Assembly: GCA_026414975.1 (NCBI GenBank) | Contig: JAOAHZ010000006.1 | Span: 124,001 to 188,000, forward strand | Direction of reading: 5' to 3' | Length of the DNA stretch: 64,000 nucleotides | DNA from: Bacteroidia bacterium | Lineage (GTDB): Bacteria; Bacteroidota; Bacteroidia; SpSt-205 | Shown here: positions 27,276-36,469 of the stretch, piece by piece | Numbering within the stretch: position 1 is the stretch's first letter | How the letters are laid out: each line of letters begins with the position of its first letter | Notes under the pieces: model-generated | Database searches by the model: none | What the model was told of the DNA's origin: nothing | The model's input: the letters and a program-made list of their open reading frames with translations, nothing else | Made by a program: the position numbers and the translations under genes

Positions 27276-29057
27276 ATGGCGACTCAGCACCTGCGCAACT
27301 TCTGTATAATCGCTCATATAGATCATGGCAAAAGCACCTTAGCAGACCGCTTATTAGAATACACTGGCACTCTCTCTAAACGGGAGATGATAGAGCAGGT
27401 GCTAGATAGTATGGACTTGGAACGGGAAAAGGGCATCACTATCAAGAGCCACCCTATTCAGATGCGTTATCAGGGTTATACGCTTAATCTCATAGACACG
27501 CCGGGTCACGTGGATTTCTCGTATGAGGTTTCTCGGGCGATAGCGGCTTGTGAAGGAGCTCTTTTAGTCGTGGATGCCAGCCAAGGTATTCAAGCTCAGA
27601 CTTTGGCTAATCTGTATTTAGCTCTGGAGCAGGACCTGGAGATCATTCCCGTACTAAACAAGATAGACCTGCCTGCTGCTCGTCCCGATGAAATACGTGA
27701 CCAAGTGGTTGAACTCTTAGGCTGTCGTCCCGACGAGGTAATCTACGCCAGCGCCAAAGAGGGCATCGGTATAGAAGCCATTTTGAATGCCATCATTGAG
27801 AGGGTGCCTCCGCCATCGGATAAGCCCGATGAGCCTCTTCGTGCTCTTATTTTTGATTCTCAGTTTGACTCGTACAGGGGAGCTATTGCTTATGTGCGGG
27901 TCAAGGAAGGTGAGCTGCGACCTGGTATGCGGATTCGCTTGATGGCGACTGGGGCGGAATACGTGGTAGAGGAAGTGGGGATTTTTCGTCTGCAGCGCGA
28001 GCCGGCTCAGTCTATTCCTTGCGGTTCAGTCGGCTATGTGATAGCTGGCATCAAAAACATTCAGGAAATCAAAGTGGGGGACACCCTAACGGATGCTTAT
28101 CGGCCCGCCCCCGAGCCTCTAAAGGGCTTCCGTGAAATGAAGCCCATGGTATATGCAGGATTTTACCCCATGGAATCCAGTCGGTTTGAGGATTTGCGGG
28201 AGGCGCTGGAGAAGCTGCGGCTTAATGATGCCGCTATTCAGTTTGAGCCGGAGACCTCAGCTGCTCTGGGATTTGGATTTCGGGTGGGTTTTTTGGGGCT
28301 CTTACACATGGAGATTGTGCAGGAGCGCTTGTCTCGTGAGTTTGGGATTGAGGTATTAGCCACTGTGCCAAATGTTCCCTATCATGCCTACCTTCGGACG
28401 GGTGAGATGGTGGTTGTAACCAATCCAGCTCAGATGCCTGACCCCGCTAAACTGGATCATTTAGAGGAACCTTTTGTACGGGTCCAGCTTATTACTGATA
28501 CGGCTTACATCGGACCGCTAATGGAGCTATGTATTAGCCGGCGTGGGCTCTTCAAGACTCAAAATTACCTTTCTCCCCATCGGGTAGAGCTCCTCTTTGA
28601 GATGCCCTTAGCGGAGGTTATTTTTGATTTCTATGACAAGCTGAAGTCGCTTTCTCGGGGGTATGCCTCCCTGGATTATGAGCTAATCGGCTATCGTCCG
28701 AGTGAGCTGGTACGAATGGATATTCTCTTGAACGGCGATAAAGTAGATGCCCTGAGCTGTATTATTCACCGTGATAAGGCTTATGATTGGGGAAGGCGGC
28801 TATGTCAGAAGCTCAAAGAGCTCATTCCTCGGCAGCAGTTTGAAGTAGCGATCCAAGCGGCTATTTACGGGCGAGTCATCGCCCGAGAAACTCTAAAAGC
28901 TCTGCGGAAGGATGTTACAGCGAAGTGCTACGGGGGAGATATTACCCGAAAGCGTAAACTCTTAGAGCGCCAGAAGGAAGGTAAAAAGCGGATGCGTCAG
29001 CTTGGTAGCGTAGAGGTGCCCCAAGAGGCTTTCATGGCGGTACTTAAAATAGACTGA
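27276..29057 (+). CDS. lepA: Elongation factor 4
   Basis: A 593-residue translational GTPase that acts on the ribosome during initiation or stalled elongation. The GTPase motifs are [14 protein letters not shown] (G1), KGITIKS (G2), DTPGHVDF (G3) and NKIDLPAA (G4). Domains II, III and V follow, and the EF4-specific C-terminal domain ends with [26 protein letters not shown] and [13 protein letters not shown]. Full length and complete. It heads an operon with a TerB-like gene, ppx and two M16-like genes, an unusual set. Confidence 0.97.
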   Translation: MATQHLRNFCIIAHIDHGKSTLADRLLEYTGTLSKREMIEQVLDSMDLEREKGITIKSHPIQMRYQGYTLNLIDTPGHVDFSYEVSRAIAACEGALLVVDASQGIQAQTLANLYLALEQDLEIIPVLNKIDLPAARPDEIRDQVVELLGCRPDEVIYASAKEGIGIEAILNAIIERVPPPSDKPDEPLRALIFDSQFDSYRGAIAYVRVKEGELRPGMRIRLMATGAEYVVEEVGIFRLQREPAQSIPCGSVGYVIAGIKNIQEIKVGDTLTDAYRPAPEPLKGFREMKPMVYAGFYPMESSRFEDLREALEKLRLNDAAIQFEPETSAALGFGFRVGFLGLLHMEIVQERLSREFGIEVLATVPNVPYHAYLRTGEMVVVTNPAQMPDPAKLDHLEEPFVRVQLITDTAYIGPLMELCISRRGLFKTQNYLSPHRVELLFEMPLAEVIFDFYDKLKSLSRGYASLDYELIGYRPSELVRMDILLNGDKVDALSCIIHRDKAYDWGRRLCQKLKELIPRQQFEVAIQAAIYGRVIARETLKALRKDVTAKCYGGDITRKRKLLERQKEGKKRMRQLGSVEVPQEAFMAVLKID

Positions 29058-29058
29058 T

Positions 29059-29610
29059 ATGTCCTACGAAGCCAAGTTAGCTGCCTTGCAAGACGACTAC
29101 CAGCGGGAGCGGCGCAAGCTCATTTCAACTGAGGTCATGGAAATACTCCTGCGAATTTTTCCTGCCGTGCTGGTGGCTCAGGCCGATGGTTTTACCGATA
29201 CCACCGAAGTACAGCGATTGGAGGAGATAGTGACTTTCCTGTGCAAGGAAAAAAATGTGGCTGCATCAGCTTGGGATTGGACCGCCGAGCTACGTTATCT
29301 CGCTGTAGATGCCGACTTTTGGCGAGCACCGTTTCTGGATACCCTAAAATCTCTGCTTCATGAGAAACCTGAACTGTACTATCAGCAAGCTGAGTTTCTG
29401 TATGCGACTGCTGCAGCGAGCACAGGGGACGTCGTGCGGAACCTTCTCTTGCGTTTCCAGCGTCGCGACCCGCTCAAACAAGAAAAAGTAGAGTTCATCT
29501 CGGATAAAGAGCGCATGGAGATAGAACGCTTAGTAGAGGCTTTGGACTTTGCGGCGGTACCTGAGGCATTGAACTACCTTCGCAGCTTACTGGATCAGTC
29601 TCATGCCTAA
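29059..29610 (+). CDS. Helical protein, TerB-like (tentative)
   Basis: 183 residues, wholly helical by appearance, no signal or membrane segment. Residues 32-65 (LRIFPAVLVAQADGFTDTTEVQRLEEIVTFLC) recall the TerB fold, where an acidic aDGxxxxxE motif binds a metal in tellurite-resistance and related proteins. The rest is not recognised. The gene starts 2 nt after lepA and overlaps ppx by 8 nt, so it is translated with both. Confidence 0.65.
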   Translation: MSYEAKLAALQDDYQRERRKLISTEVMEILLRIFPAVLVAQADGFTDTTEVQRLEEIVTFLCKEKNVAASAWDWTAELRYLAVDADFWRAPFLDTLKSLLHEKPELYYQQAEFLYATAAASTGDVVRNLLLRFQRRDPLKQEKVEFISDKERMEIERLVEALDFAAVPEALNYLRSLLDQSHA

Positions 29611-31171
29611 GAAAGTTGGGGCCTTAGACTTAGGGACAAACTCCTTTCATCTACTCGTGGCCTTGGTGGATGAAGAGCGGCAGGAGGTGCGTGTAGAGCG
29701 GCGACGGCGCGAGTTTGTATTTTTAGGTAGGGAGCTCAGGGGAGACCCCCCTTACTTCACCGAAGGAGGGATAGAACGGGCGGTAGAGGTGCTTCGTCAG
29801 CTTGTGCGAGAAGCTCAACAGGCCGGAGCCCAAACCCTCATCGCCTGCGGAACAGAGGCTTTCCGCCGAGCCACAAACGCTTCCCTCCTGATAGAGGCCA
29901 TTCGGCATGAGCTGGGTCTAGAAGTGCGGCTAATTTCTGGAGCAGATGAAGCCCGACTCATTCATGAAGGGGTTCGGAATGGGCTTCCTCTTCCTGAGGA
30001 GCCTTACTTGGTAATGGATATTGGCGGCGGTTCGGTGGAGTTCATTTGGGGTGAGAAAGGCCACATCCGATACCTCTTCAGTGTGCCTCTGGGGGTTACC
30101 CTCCTACAACAACGCTATCCTGAACCCGACCCCTTGTCCCCCGCAGTGGTAGAGGAGGTTCAGAAGCTAATCCGCGAGACTTTGTCGCCTCATCTGCAGT
30201 CGCTTCCACGCGAAACGATACACTACCTGATTGGTACTTCGGGTACTTACAAGACCCTGGCTAGGTTAGTGGCCCACCATGCTGGGGAGAGTGCTGCTGC
30301 TCAAACGGTGCATGGCTACCGCTTTGGTCCGATGCTGTTTTACCCTGTGTATCAAAAGCTCTTGACTTTGCCTTTGGCGGCTCGCCTTCAGCTCAAGGGG
30401 ATGCAGGCTGAACGTGCCCCCTTGCTACCTTATGGGGCGATTCTGGTTCATGAGGTGCTGCGCTTTTTCCCCATCCAGACTATCGTTATCAGTGAATACG
30501 CTCTGCGAGAGGGTCTAGTCTATGAGTATGCTCAGCAGCTTTTTGAACTGCCTGCCCTAAGCGAACGCCCCCTGCGTGAGCGTACTATACGAGCTTTAAG
30601 CGAGAAATACCAACTTCCTCAGCAGCATGCAGAGGTGACGAGAAAATGGGCTGAGCATCTCTTTGATCTCCTGCGCCCTCTCCATCAACTGGGAAGTACC
30701 GAGCGCGAGTGGCTCGCTTACGCTGCTTACTTACATGACATTGGGCACTTCATCAATCCCAGTGGACATCACAAACATGGCCTCTATATCGTCCTGAATA
30801 GCCCCATGCCGGGCTTTACTTTGGAGGAACTGCTGCTTTTAGCCAATCTCATTCGTTATCACCGCAAAAGCCTGCCCTCTTCTGAGCATTATCACTACTC
30901 CGCTTTGCCTCGCGCTCAAAAAAAGCTAATAGGACTTTTGGCCCCTATCCTTCGCTTGGCGGATCAGCTGGCTAAATATCTCCAGCATGAACCTATGCGC
31001 CTCTCTTTATCCGTGAAGGACACGCAGGTAGAAATTCATATAGATACGACAGATGCGGGGGCTGGCCGACATCTACCGTCTATCTATGCGGAGGTCCAAG
31101 ACTTTTTTGAGCGGAGCTATAATCGGCGTTTAGTTATACGGTTTGCATGGCAGGTTGCAGCGGTGTCTTGA
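29603..31171 (+). CDS. ppx: Exopolyphosphatase / guanosine pentaphosphate phosphatase family
   Basis: A 522-residue ASKHA-fold phosphatase acting on polyphosphate or pppGpp. The N-terminal phosphate loop is GALDLGTNSFHLLVALVD, the second loop is VMDIGGGSVEFIWG and LIGTSGTYKTLARL follows. The C-terminal third is an HD-like domain with YLHDIGHFINPSGHHKHGLYI. This two-part layout fits the long Ppx/GppA form rather than the short Ppx1. Which substrate dominates cannot be told. Overlaps its neighbours on both sides. Confidence 0.93.
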   Translation: MPKKVGALDLGTNSFHLLVALVDEERQEVRVERRRREFVFLGRELRGDPPYFTEGGIERAVEVLRQLVREAQQAGAQTLIACGTEAFRRATNASLLIEAIRHELGLEVRLISGADEARLIHEGVRNGLPLPEEPYLVMDIGGGSVEFIWGEKGHIRYLFSVPLGVTLLQQRYPEPDPLSPAVVEEVQKLIRETLSPHLQSLPRETIHYLIGTSGTYKTLARLVAHHAGESAAAQTVHGYRFGPMLFYPVYQKLLTLPLAARLQLKGMQAERAPLLPYGAILVHEVLRFFPIQTIVISEYALREGLVYEYAQQLFELPALSERPLRERTIRALSEKYQLPQQHAEVTRKWAEHLFDLLRPLHQLGSTEREWLAYAAYLHDIGHFINPSGHHKHGLYIVLNSPMPGFTLEELLLLANLIRYHRKSLPSSEHYHYSALPRAQKKLIGLLAPILRLADQLAKYLQHEPMRLSLSVKDTQVEIHIDTTDAGAGRHLPSIYAEVQDFFERSYNRRLVIRFAWQVAAVS

Positions 31172-32583
31172 TTGGACTGATTTGGGTGCAGGTCAAGCCG
31201 ACTATTCACTATTTACCTCAAGTATCCAGTCGTCCCCTCGTATGGGCTGCTTTGGCGTGGCGACATCCTTTTTCTCTTTGGGAAGTAGGCGAAGTCTTGA
31301 CCTTATACTTGAATCAAGAAGCCCAGCATTCGCCTTTAGCTGCTCGGGCCGAGAGCTTGGGCATTCAGCTTTATCCATGGAGTGGTCCAGATGGAGCAGC
31401 GCTAAGCCTGACCGCTCCTCGCTCTCACCTCGTAGCTGCGGTGGATTGGCTGTACAACTTGCTAAGTCGTCTGCCCCGAGAACCTAATGCTGACTGGCAG
31501 GCGGCTCTACGCCGATATAGAAAGCGCTGGGAAGGCTTCTCCTTGGAACGAGACCTTTTCTGGCGATTATGCGGCTCGGGCTCAGCGCCAGGCCAGATTA
31601 CCTGGGAACAAGCGGCAGCCTACATTCAACGCTGCTTCGTCTCAGGTAACCTTCATCTCATCGTCGGGGGAAATCCCTCCTTTCGGGAGAAGGTTCAGCT
31701 AAGCCGTCTACATCCTCCCGTTCAGTCTATTTCGTCAACCGATACGCTCACTTCCTCTCCAAGCCTTGCGTCGTCCGATACGACGGAAGAGAATCTATGG
31801 GCCTATCCAGCGTATGTATCCCTTCGGATTGAGCTGCCAGCTCGTTGGGAGGATAAGCTGGCTTTCCTTCAAGCCTTTCTCACCCGTTGGCAGAAGGAAG
31901 CCCCACCTCTACAATGGCGGGGCCGCTTCTGGGGGAAGGAAACGTATGTCCTTCAAGCTCGCGTAGATGGACGCAGCTTCCGATTTTTGAGAGAACTAAA
32001 AGTACTTGCTCCTCGGGACTCCGCCGAGCAATCCTCCTGGGAAGCGGCCTATCAACTCGCTCGCCAAAGAATTTTAGCCCATCCCCAAGCTCATCTTGAC
32101 CTTTGGATGACGGCTACTTTGCAAGGAGACTCGGTAACTTTCTCCGACGCTGTACTAAGCTGGCGGTGGTCTTTCAAGGCTCAGGGCATCTGGCTGCAGA
32201 ACGAATGGCTGGCCGTAGATACCCCCTTAGCTGAGATAGATACTCCTTCAGCCGAGGCTGCTCTTTCTGAAAGCATCTCTTTGACGAATTCATCTTCTGT
32301 TGCGGTTGATTATTTGTGGTTGGGCAAGGGGATGCTGCCCTTAGCCGAGTGGGCTTCGGCTTTACAGCTTTCCTGGACTAATCGTCCGAGTCGACCTTGT
32401 GAGCTCATAGGGTACTATCGCCACCGTCAAGCTCGTAATAAACGACTACGGGACCTACATGCTCTCCGCCGCCTTTTGATTCGGCGGTATGGGATTCCTC
32501 CCGAAGCTATACGAATAACTTTGCGCCCTGTGCCGCCTGACCTCCCTCCAAAATCTTTGCGCCTCAAATGCTGCGCTTGCTGA
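31147..32583 (+). CDS. Exported M16-like protein lacking the zinc motif (first of pair)
   Basis: 478 residues with a short signal ending LIWVQ. Residues 25-110 follow the M16 peptidase N-domain pattern (LTLYLNQEAQHSPLAARAESLGIQLYPWSGPDGAALSLTAPRSHL split over strands and helices), and later parts look like M16 half-repeats. The HxxEH zinc motif is absent, so it should be inactive as a peptidase; in many Bacteroidota M16 pairs one member is inactive, but here the partner also lacks the motif. Overlaps ppx by 25 nt and the next gene by 16 nt. Family call is by pattern and moderately sure. Confidence 0.6.
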   Translation: MAGCSGVLIGLIWVQVKPTIHYLPQVSSRPLVWAALAWRHPFSLWEVGEVLTLYLNQEAQHSPLAARAESLGIQLYPWSGPDGAALSLTAPRSHLVAAVDWLYNLLSRLPREPNADWQAALRRYRKRWEGFSLERDLFWRLCGSGSAPGQITWEQAAAYIQRCFVSGNLHLIVGGNPSFREKVQLSRLHPPVQSISSTDTLTSSPSLASSDTTEENLWAYPAYVSLRIELPARWEDKLAFLQAFLTRWQKEAPPLQWRGRFWGKETYVLQARVDGRSFRFLRELKVLAPRDSAEQSSWEAAYQLARQRILAHPQAHLDLWMTATLQGDSVTFSDAVLSWRWSFKAQGIWLQNEWLAVDTPLAEIDTPSAEAALSESISLTNSSSVAVDYLWLGKGMLPLAEWASALQLSWTNRPSRPCELIGYYRHRQARNKRLRDLHALRRLLIRRYGIPPEAIRITLRPVPPDLPPKSLRLKCCAC

Positions 32584-33581
32584 GTCTCTTTTCTCTCCCT
32601 CTTTTTGCCCAGGCCCTCTGTGGTTTCTCCCATGAGCTGGGCTATGTCGTATGGGGGATTTATCATCCTTTAGAGCGAGGCCGAGGAGAAGCATTGGCTC
32701 ACAGCATTGCGCAGGCTTTGTTATCGGATTCGGTTCTCCGAGAGATAATCTACATCCATAGTGTGCGGTATGAGATGTACCGTATGGGGCCCTGGTTTCT
32801 CATACAGGGTACAGCTACGCCGGAGGGGCTTTATGCCTTCCTTATGGCGCTTCGGACAGCCTTAGACCGGTTTCCTCAGCGGCTTCAAAGCGGTGTCTCT
32901 CCTTCTGGGTTTCATAGTAGTGGGTATAGCTATTTTCGGCTTGTCTATGAAGATACAGCGAGAACGGAATTTACCCCGCTAACGGTCAGCCGGGCGTTTT
33001 ATGAATACTGGCGAGAGGGGCGCCTTCGGATATTTTTGCGGGGAAGGCTATCTGCACCGCTCTTGCGAGCGGCGCGCTCGATCGTTGAAGGTGAAGCCAT
33101 GCCTTTCACTTATGTCCCTCCTGAGCTACCCCCTCCTTCCTATCAGCCCCCTCGACAGGGAGCAGCGGTCGTATATGTACGGTGGAGCCTCAGTCAATTG
33201 CCTAATCTGGCGACCTGGATTGCCCTTTGGTCGCACAGCCAAGCCCTCACACGATTTTTGTGTGAGGAGCGTCAACTTACTTGCAGGGTTGTATGGGTGC
33301 CCCTTCCTATAGGGTTAGAGGGCTGGATAGAAACGACTTTGCCTGCAGCGACCGAGCAAGCGGTACGGGACTTTCTTGCTCGCCCGTATATACCACCCCG
33401 TCACAGTCCGGTAGCTTTTTTCAGTTGGAGTTACGAACCCGAGCATCTATTCCTCAGCAGTTGGTGGGCATGCATCTGGGGTCTACCCTCTCTACCTAAA
33501 GACATACCCGCTCTCTCTCAACGAGAGCTCCGAAAAGCCGCTCGGTATTGGACGACTATAGCTTTTGCCGTGAGGGGATAA
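32568..33581 (+). CDS. Exported M16-like protein lacking the zinc motif (second of pair)
   Basis: 337 residues with a signal peptide ending LPLFAQ. Residues 40-110 (LAHSIAQALLSDSVLREIIYIHSVRYEMYRMGPWFLIQGTA in pieces) match the M16 C-domain pattern of a helix ending LRE followed by strands and xGxFxIxGxT; FYEYWREGRLRIFLRGRLSAPLL then recalls the next half. No HxxEH is visible. Probably pairs with the upstream protein in the periplasm. A chaperone or binding role is possible, but nothing shows it. Confidence 0.58.
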   Translation: MLRLLSLFSLPLFAQALCGFSHELGYVVWGIYHPLERGRGEALAHSIAQALLSDSVLREIIYIHSVRYEMYRMGPWFLIQGTATPEGLYAFLMALRTALDRFPQRLQSGVSPSGFHSSGYSYFRLVYEDTARTEFTPLTVSRAFYEYWREGRLRIFLRGRLSAPLLRAARSIVEGEAMPFTYVPPELPPPSYQPPRQGAAVVYVRWSLSQLPNLATWIALWSHSQALTRFLCEERQLTCRVVWVPLPIGLEGWIETTLPAATEQAVRDFLARPYIPPRHSPVAFFSWSYEPEHLFLSSWWACIWGLPSLPKDIPALSQRELRKAARYWTTIAFAVRG

Positions 33582-33596
33582 AGCGGGTTTTTTATT

Positions 33597-33604
33597 TACC
33601 TTCG
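33597..33604 (+). promoter_or_regulatory. -7 box TACCTTCG of the 33609 gene
   Basis: TACCTTCG (one base from TAnnTTTG), 4 nt (tatc), then GTG 33609. Confidence 0.45.
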
Positions 33605-33608
33605 TATC

Positions 33609-34664
33609 GTGCATGCTCTCATTGCCTATCCAGAGAAGGTCCAGCGTCATTTACTTCACACTCTACTTTCTTACACGGATTTGGCTAAGCGTCTCACAGG
33701 ATTAGAAAACGCTGAGCCTGTGATAGATAAAGACCCTTTTGGTGGTCTTTTCGCTTTTTCCTACACAACGCTAAACGATAAGATGGTCTATATCTACTTT
33801 AGAGCCAGCACTTTTGGAAGCCCTAAGACGGAGTATGAACAAATACGTGAGCAGGCCTCTTTCATGCATCGTCATCCCGATGCTTATTATTTCGCTCTGA
33901 TTTTGAGGGAGGCTTGGTTTGAGTGGCCTGAGGGTTATGTGGAGCGGCGCTTAGGCCTTCCCCTTCGACGACTGGGGTATGAGACTCTTGTCCCGGCTTT
34001 GGAAGGGCTCCGACTCACTCAGCTGCCCGATTCTATCCGTTCCGAGATTCAAGCCTATCAACGCCATCTCCAGAAAGAATACGAAGGTATCCTTCACCCG
34101 GTTCGCCTTCCTGAGCTACGTCTGCGGCAGTATGCGGTTTTATGGCACATTCGCCGAGCTTTCATGAGTCGCTGGGCTTCCTCCGAGAATGCTTTGATAG
34201 AGTGGGACATTCGGACGCAGCCTCACGTGCATTCGTCTCACTTAGACCAGGTTTTTCTTCGTCAGTATCCTCCTCATCGGTTGCATATGGAGAGTTATGA
34301 ACTGAGTTTATTTTGGGAGCTTGAGAGAGAAGGGTTGTTTTTGCGAGTAGGGCTGCCGCCTATGCGAGAGAAAATCGCTCGGGCTGTTCATCATCACCTT
34401 CGTAAGCAAGCCCAGCTTTGTGCGGCGGAATACTTCGCTCTTGGACGTACGCGAGGGACTCTCAAAGGCATAGATACCTATCACGCCCGAGAAGTGAATC
34501 TCCTTCGCATAGAGGTGCCTGAGCTGCAGCAGCTTATAGAGATGCGTGAGGCTGAGACCTTCCATGTCCTCTCAGACGAGGTGGCTGAAGACCTCGCTGT
34601 GGCTGTTGGTCTTTTACCTGAGATCAGCAAACGAGTCGGTGGCGTATCTGTCTCTATCCGCTGA
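33609..34664 (+). CDS. Unrecognised cytosolic protein upstream of a TetR regulator
   Basis: 351 residues, no signal or membrane segment, rich in Arg, Leu and Tyr. Segments that look structured include DKDPFGGLFAFSYTTLNDKMVYIYFRAS near the N-terminus and the helical VRLPELRLRQYAVLWHIRRAF, plus a C-terminal helix-rich part ending LSDEVAEDLAVAVGLLPEISKRVGG. I recognise no family. GTG is the start because no in-frame ATG precedes the body and a TACCTTCG box lies 4 nt upstream. The TetR gene follows after 2 nt, so the pair probably shares a transcript and perhaps control. Confidence 0.7.
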   Translation: MHALIAYPEKVQRHLLHTLLSYTDLAKRLTGLENAEPVIDKDPFGGLFAFSYTTLNDKMVYIYFRASTFGSPKTEYEQIREQASFMHRHPDAYYFALILREAWFEWPEGYVERRLGLPLRRLGYETLVPALEGLRLTQLPDSIRSEIQAYQRHLQKEYEGILHPVRLPELRLRQYAVLWHIRRAFMSRWASSENALIEWDIRTQPHVHSSHLDQVFLRQYPPHRLHMESYELSLFWELEREGLFLRVGLPPMREKIARAVHHHLRKQAQLCAAEYFALGRTRGTLKGIDTYHAREVNLLRIEVPELQQLIEMREAETFHVLSDEVAEDLAVAVGLLPEISKRVGGVSVSIR

Positions 34665-34666
34665 GC

Positions 34667-35239
34667 ATGCAACAAAGAAAGCGGATCCTGCGAGCGGCTT
34701 CGCTGCTATTTGCTCAGCGGGGCTATGAACGGGTCTCGCTGCGTCAGATCGCCGCAGCTGTGGGACTTACCCCACCAACGCTCTATCACTACTTTCCCAC
34801 AAAAGAGACTCTTTTAGAGACCTTGGCTTATCAAATCGCTGAACAGTTTGAAAAAGCCACGGAAGGTATCGCCGAATCGGACTGGACCGTTCCTTACAAA
34901 ATAGAGCGATTCTGCGAAGCTCACCTTATGACCCTCCTCCAAGCTCCCGAACAGGCAGCCATTTTTCTCCGAGAAGCTCCTCAGTTTCTATCAGAACCTC
35001 AGCGCAGCGCTTTCATTGATCGGCAGAGGCAATACGAAGCCCGATTTGAACGCATTCTGCGTGAGGGACTTGAAGCTCGTCTCTTTCGAGATATAGAACC
35101 TCGCTTTATGACGGTTTCTCTATTAGCCGCTCTGAATGCTACGGCGACATGGTATCAGATAGGAGGCCCGCTTTCCCCGCAAGAGATTGCTCGATCCTTA
35201 GCCGACATCTTCCTGCGCGGCTTGATCCGTAACTGGTGA
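34667..35239 (+). CDS. TetR/AcrR family transcriptional regulator
   Basis: 190 residues. The N-terminal DNA-binding domain is typical: RILRAASLLFAQRGYERVSLRQIAAAVGLTPPTLYHYFPTKETLLETL (residues 4-51). The C-terminal ligand-binding domain is helical with no assigned ligand. TetR proteins are usually repressors released by a small molecule. The target may be its own operon with the 351-residue gene, but I see no clear palindromic operator around 33597. Its last 42 nt overlap the end of waaA on the other strand. Confidence 0.92.
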   Translation: MQQRKRILRAASLLFAQRGYERVSLRQIAAAVGLTPPTLYHYFPTKETLLETLAYQIAEQFEKATEGIAESDWTVPYKIERFCEAHLMTLLQAPEQAAIFLREAPQFLSEPQRSAFIDRQRQYEARFERILREGLEARLFRDIEPRFMTVSLLAALNATATWYQIGGPLSPQEIARSLADIFLRGLIRNW

Positions 35240-36469
35240 AACCCAGCCTTCCTCTTTGAGGTGCTGCCATACTATCTCAGGGGTGTTGGGTTTGTGTTGG
35301 ATATATTTATCTACCTTTTCGGCGATGATTTGAAGGCGTCGTCGGTCTTTGATTAGGCTTTTTATGGCATTGGAGAAGCTAACGGGATACCGACAGCTTT
35401 CTGCAACTCTAAGAGCAATGAGCTCATGGGCTTCTGAGAAGTATTCATAGTTTGGTCCAAAGAATACAGGTTTCTTGTAGATGATTGCTTCTAAGATGTT
35501 ATGGATGCCCTTGCCAAACCCCCCACCCACCCATACGGCGTGCGCATAGAAATACACATAAGCTAAGAGCCCTGTGGTGTCCAGTATGAGGGTGTCTTTA
35601 TTGCCGTTCCATTCTGGGTGGGAGTACTGTGCGCAGCGTACAGGCCATATTCTATGGATGAGTTCTACCTGCTTAGGGGACACGTCATGAGGGACGAGTA
35701 TCCAGTGGACACTATAACCACGAAGTTGTTCATACGCTTGAGCTAAAAATCGGACATCGTCTTCCCAAACGCTACCAGCGACGATACAAAAGTGGCCGTT
35801 TATCCACTCGTAGAGGCCGGATATGGGTAGCCAGTTCTCCGCAAGCTGACGGACTCGGACTAGCCGACTGTCCCCTGCCACCGTAACCTTAGAAAATCCC
35901 ACTTGCCGCAGTCGTTGGGCATCTTTCTCAGTTTGAACGAATATCCATTTCAAGTAAGGGAAGAACCGAATTTTCCACCACCATCGCAGGCCTTTGACTG
36001 GCTCTACGTGAGCTGACAAGAGATAAGAGGGACACTTTGCAGCGTGTAGTTCATGGAGGAGGTTGGGCCATAAGTCATACTTGACGAAAAAAACCGCTGC
36101 AGGTTGGAGGGTTTTGACCCATTTGCGTACGACCCAGGGCAAATCAATCGGAGCCGGACCGACCCAGTCTCCTATTGGATAACTCTGCTGGTAGCGCTGC
36201 CACCCCGATGAGGAGAAGAAGGAAATCACTACATAGGGACGATAGGGAAGTCGCTGAATGATATATTCTAAAACGGGGCGTCCTTGCTCAAACTCCCCTA
36301 CAGAGGCACAGTGCATCCAAAGAACAGGGCGTTCTTTAGGGGGGAGGGGTGGGGCTACTTTTCGGGCTCGCCACCAGCGCCGTATTTTTTCATTTCTCAG
36401 AGCCAAGATAGGGATTACGAGTAGGCCCAGCATCCACAGCGCCGTGTAAATAGGCCGCCAGAAGCTCAT
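35198..36469 (-). CDS. waaA: 3-deoxy-D-manno-octulosonic acid (Kdo) transferase
   Basis: A 423-residue GT30 glycosyltransferase that adds Kdo from CMP-Kdo to the lipid A precursor. An N-terminal membrane anchor (residues 5-25) is followed by the signature MHCASVGEFEQGRPVLEY with the catalytic Glu at residue 59, then KYDLWPNLLHEL, FVQTEKDAQRLRQVG, VAGDSRLVRV and, in the donor domain, WVGGGFGKGIHNILEAIIYKKPVFFGPNYEYFSEAHEL. This shows the cell makes lipopolysaccharide. Start overlaps the upstream outer-membrane gene as ATGA (36466-36469). Confidence 0.95.
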   Translation of the reverse strand: MSFWRPIYTALWMLGLLVIPILALRNEKIRRWWRARKVAPPLPPKERPVLWMHCASVGEFEQGRPVLEYIIQRLPYRPYVVISFFSSSGWQRYQQSYPIGDWVGPAPIDLPWVVRKWVKTLQPAAVFFVKYDLWPNLLHELHAAKCPSYLLSAHVEPVKGLRWWWKIRFFPYLKWIFVQTEKDAQRLRQVGFSKVTVAGDSRLVRVRQLAENWLPISGLYEWINGHFCIVAGSVWEDDVRFLAQAYEQLRGYSVHWILVPHDVSPKQVELIHRIWPVRCAQYSHPEWNGNKDTLILDTTGLLAYVYFYAHAVWVGGGFGKGIHNILEAIIYKKPVFFGPNYEYFSEAHELIALRVAESCRYPVSFSNAIKSLIKDRRRLQIIAEKVDKYIQHKPNTPEIVWQHLKEEGWVSPVTDQAAQEDVG

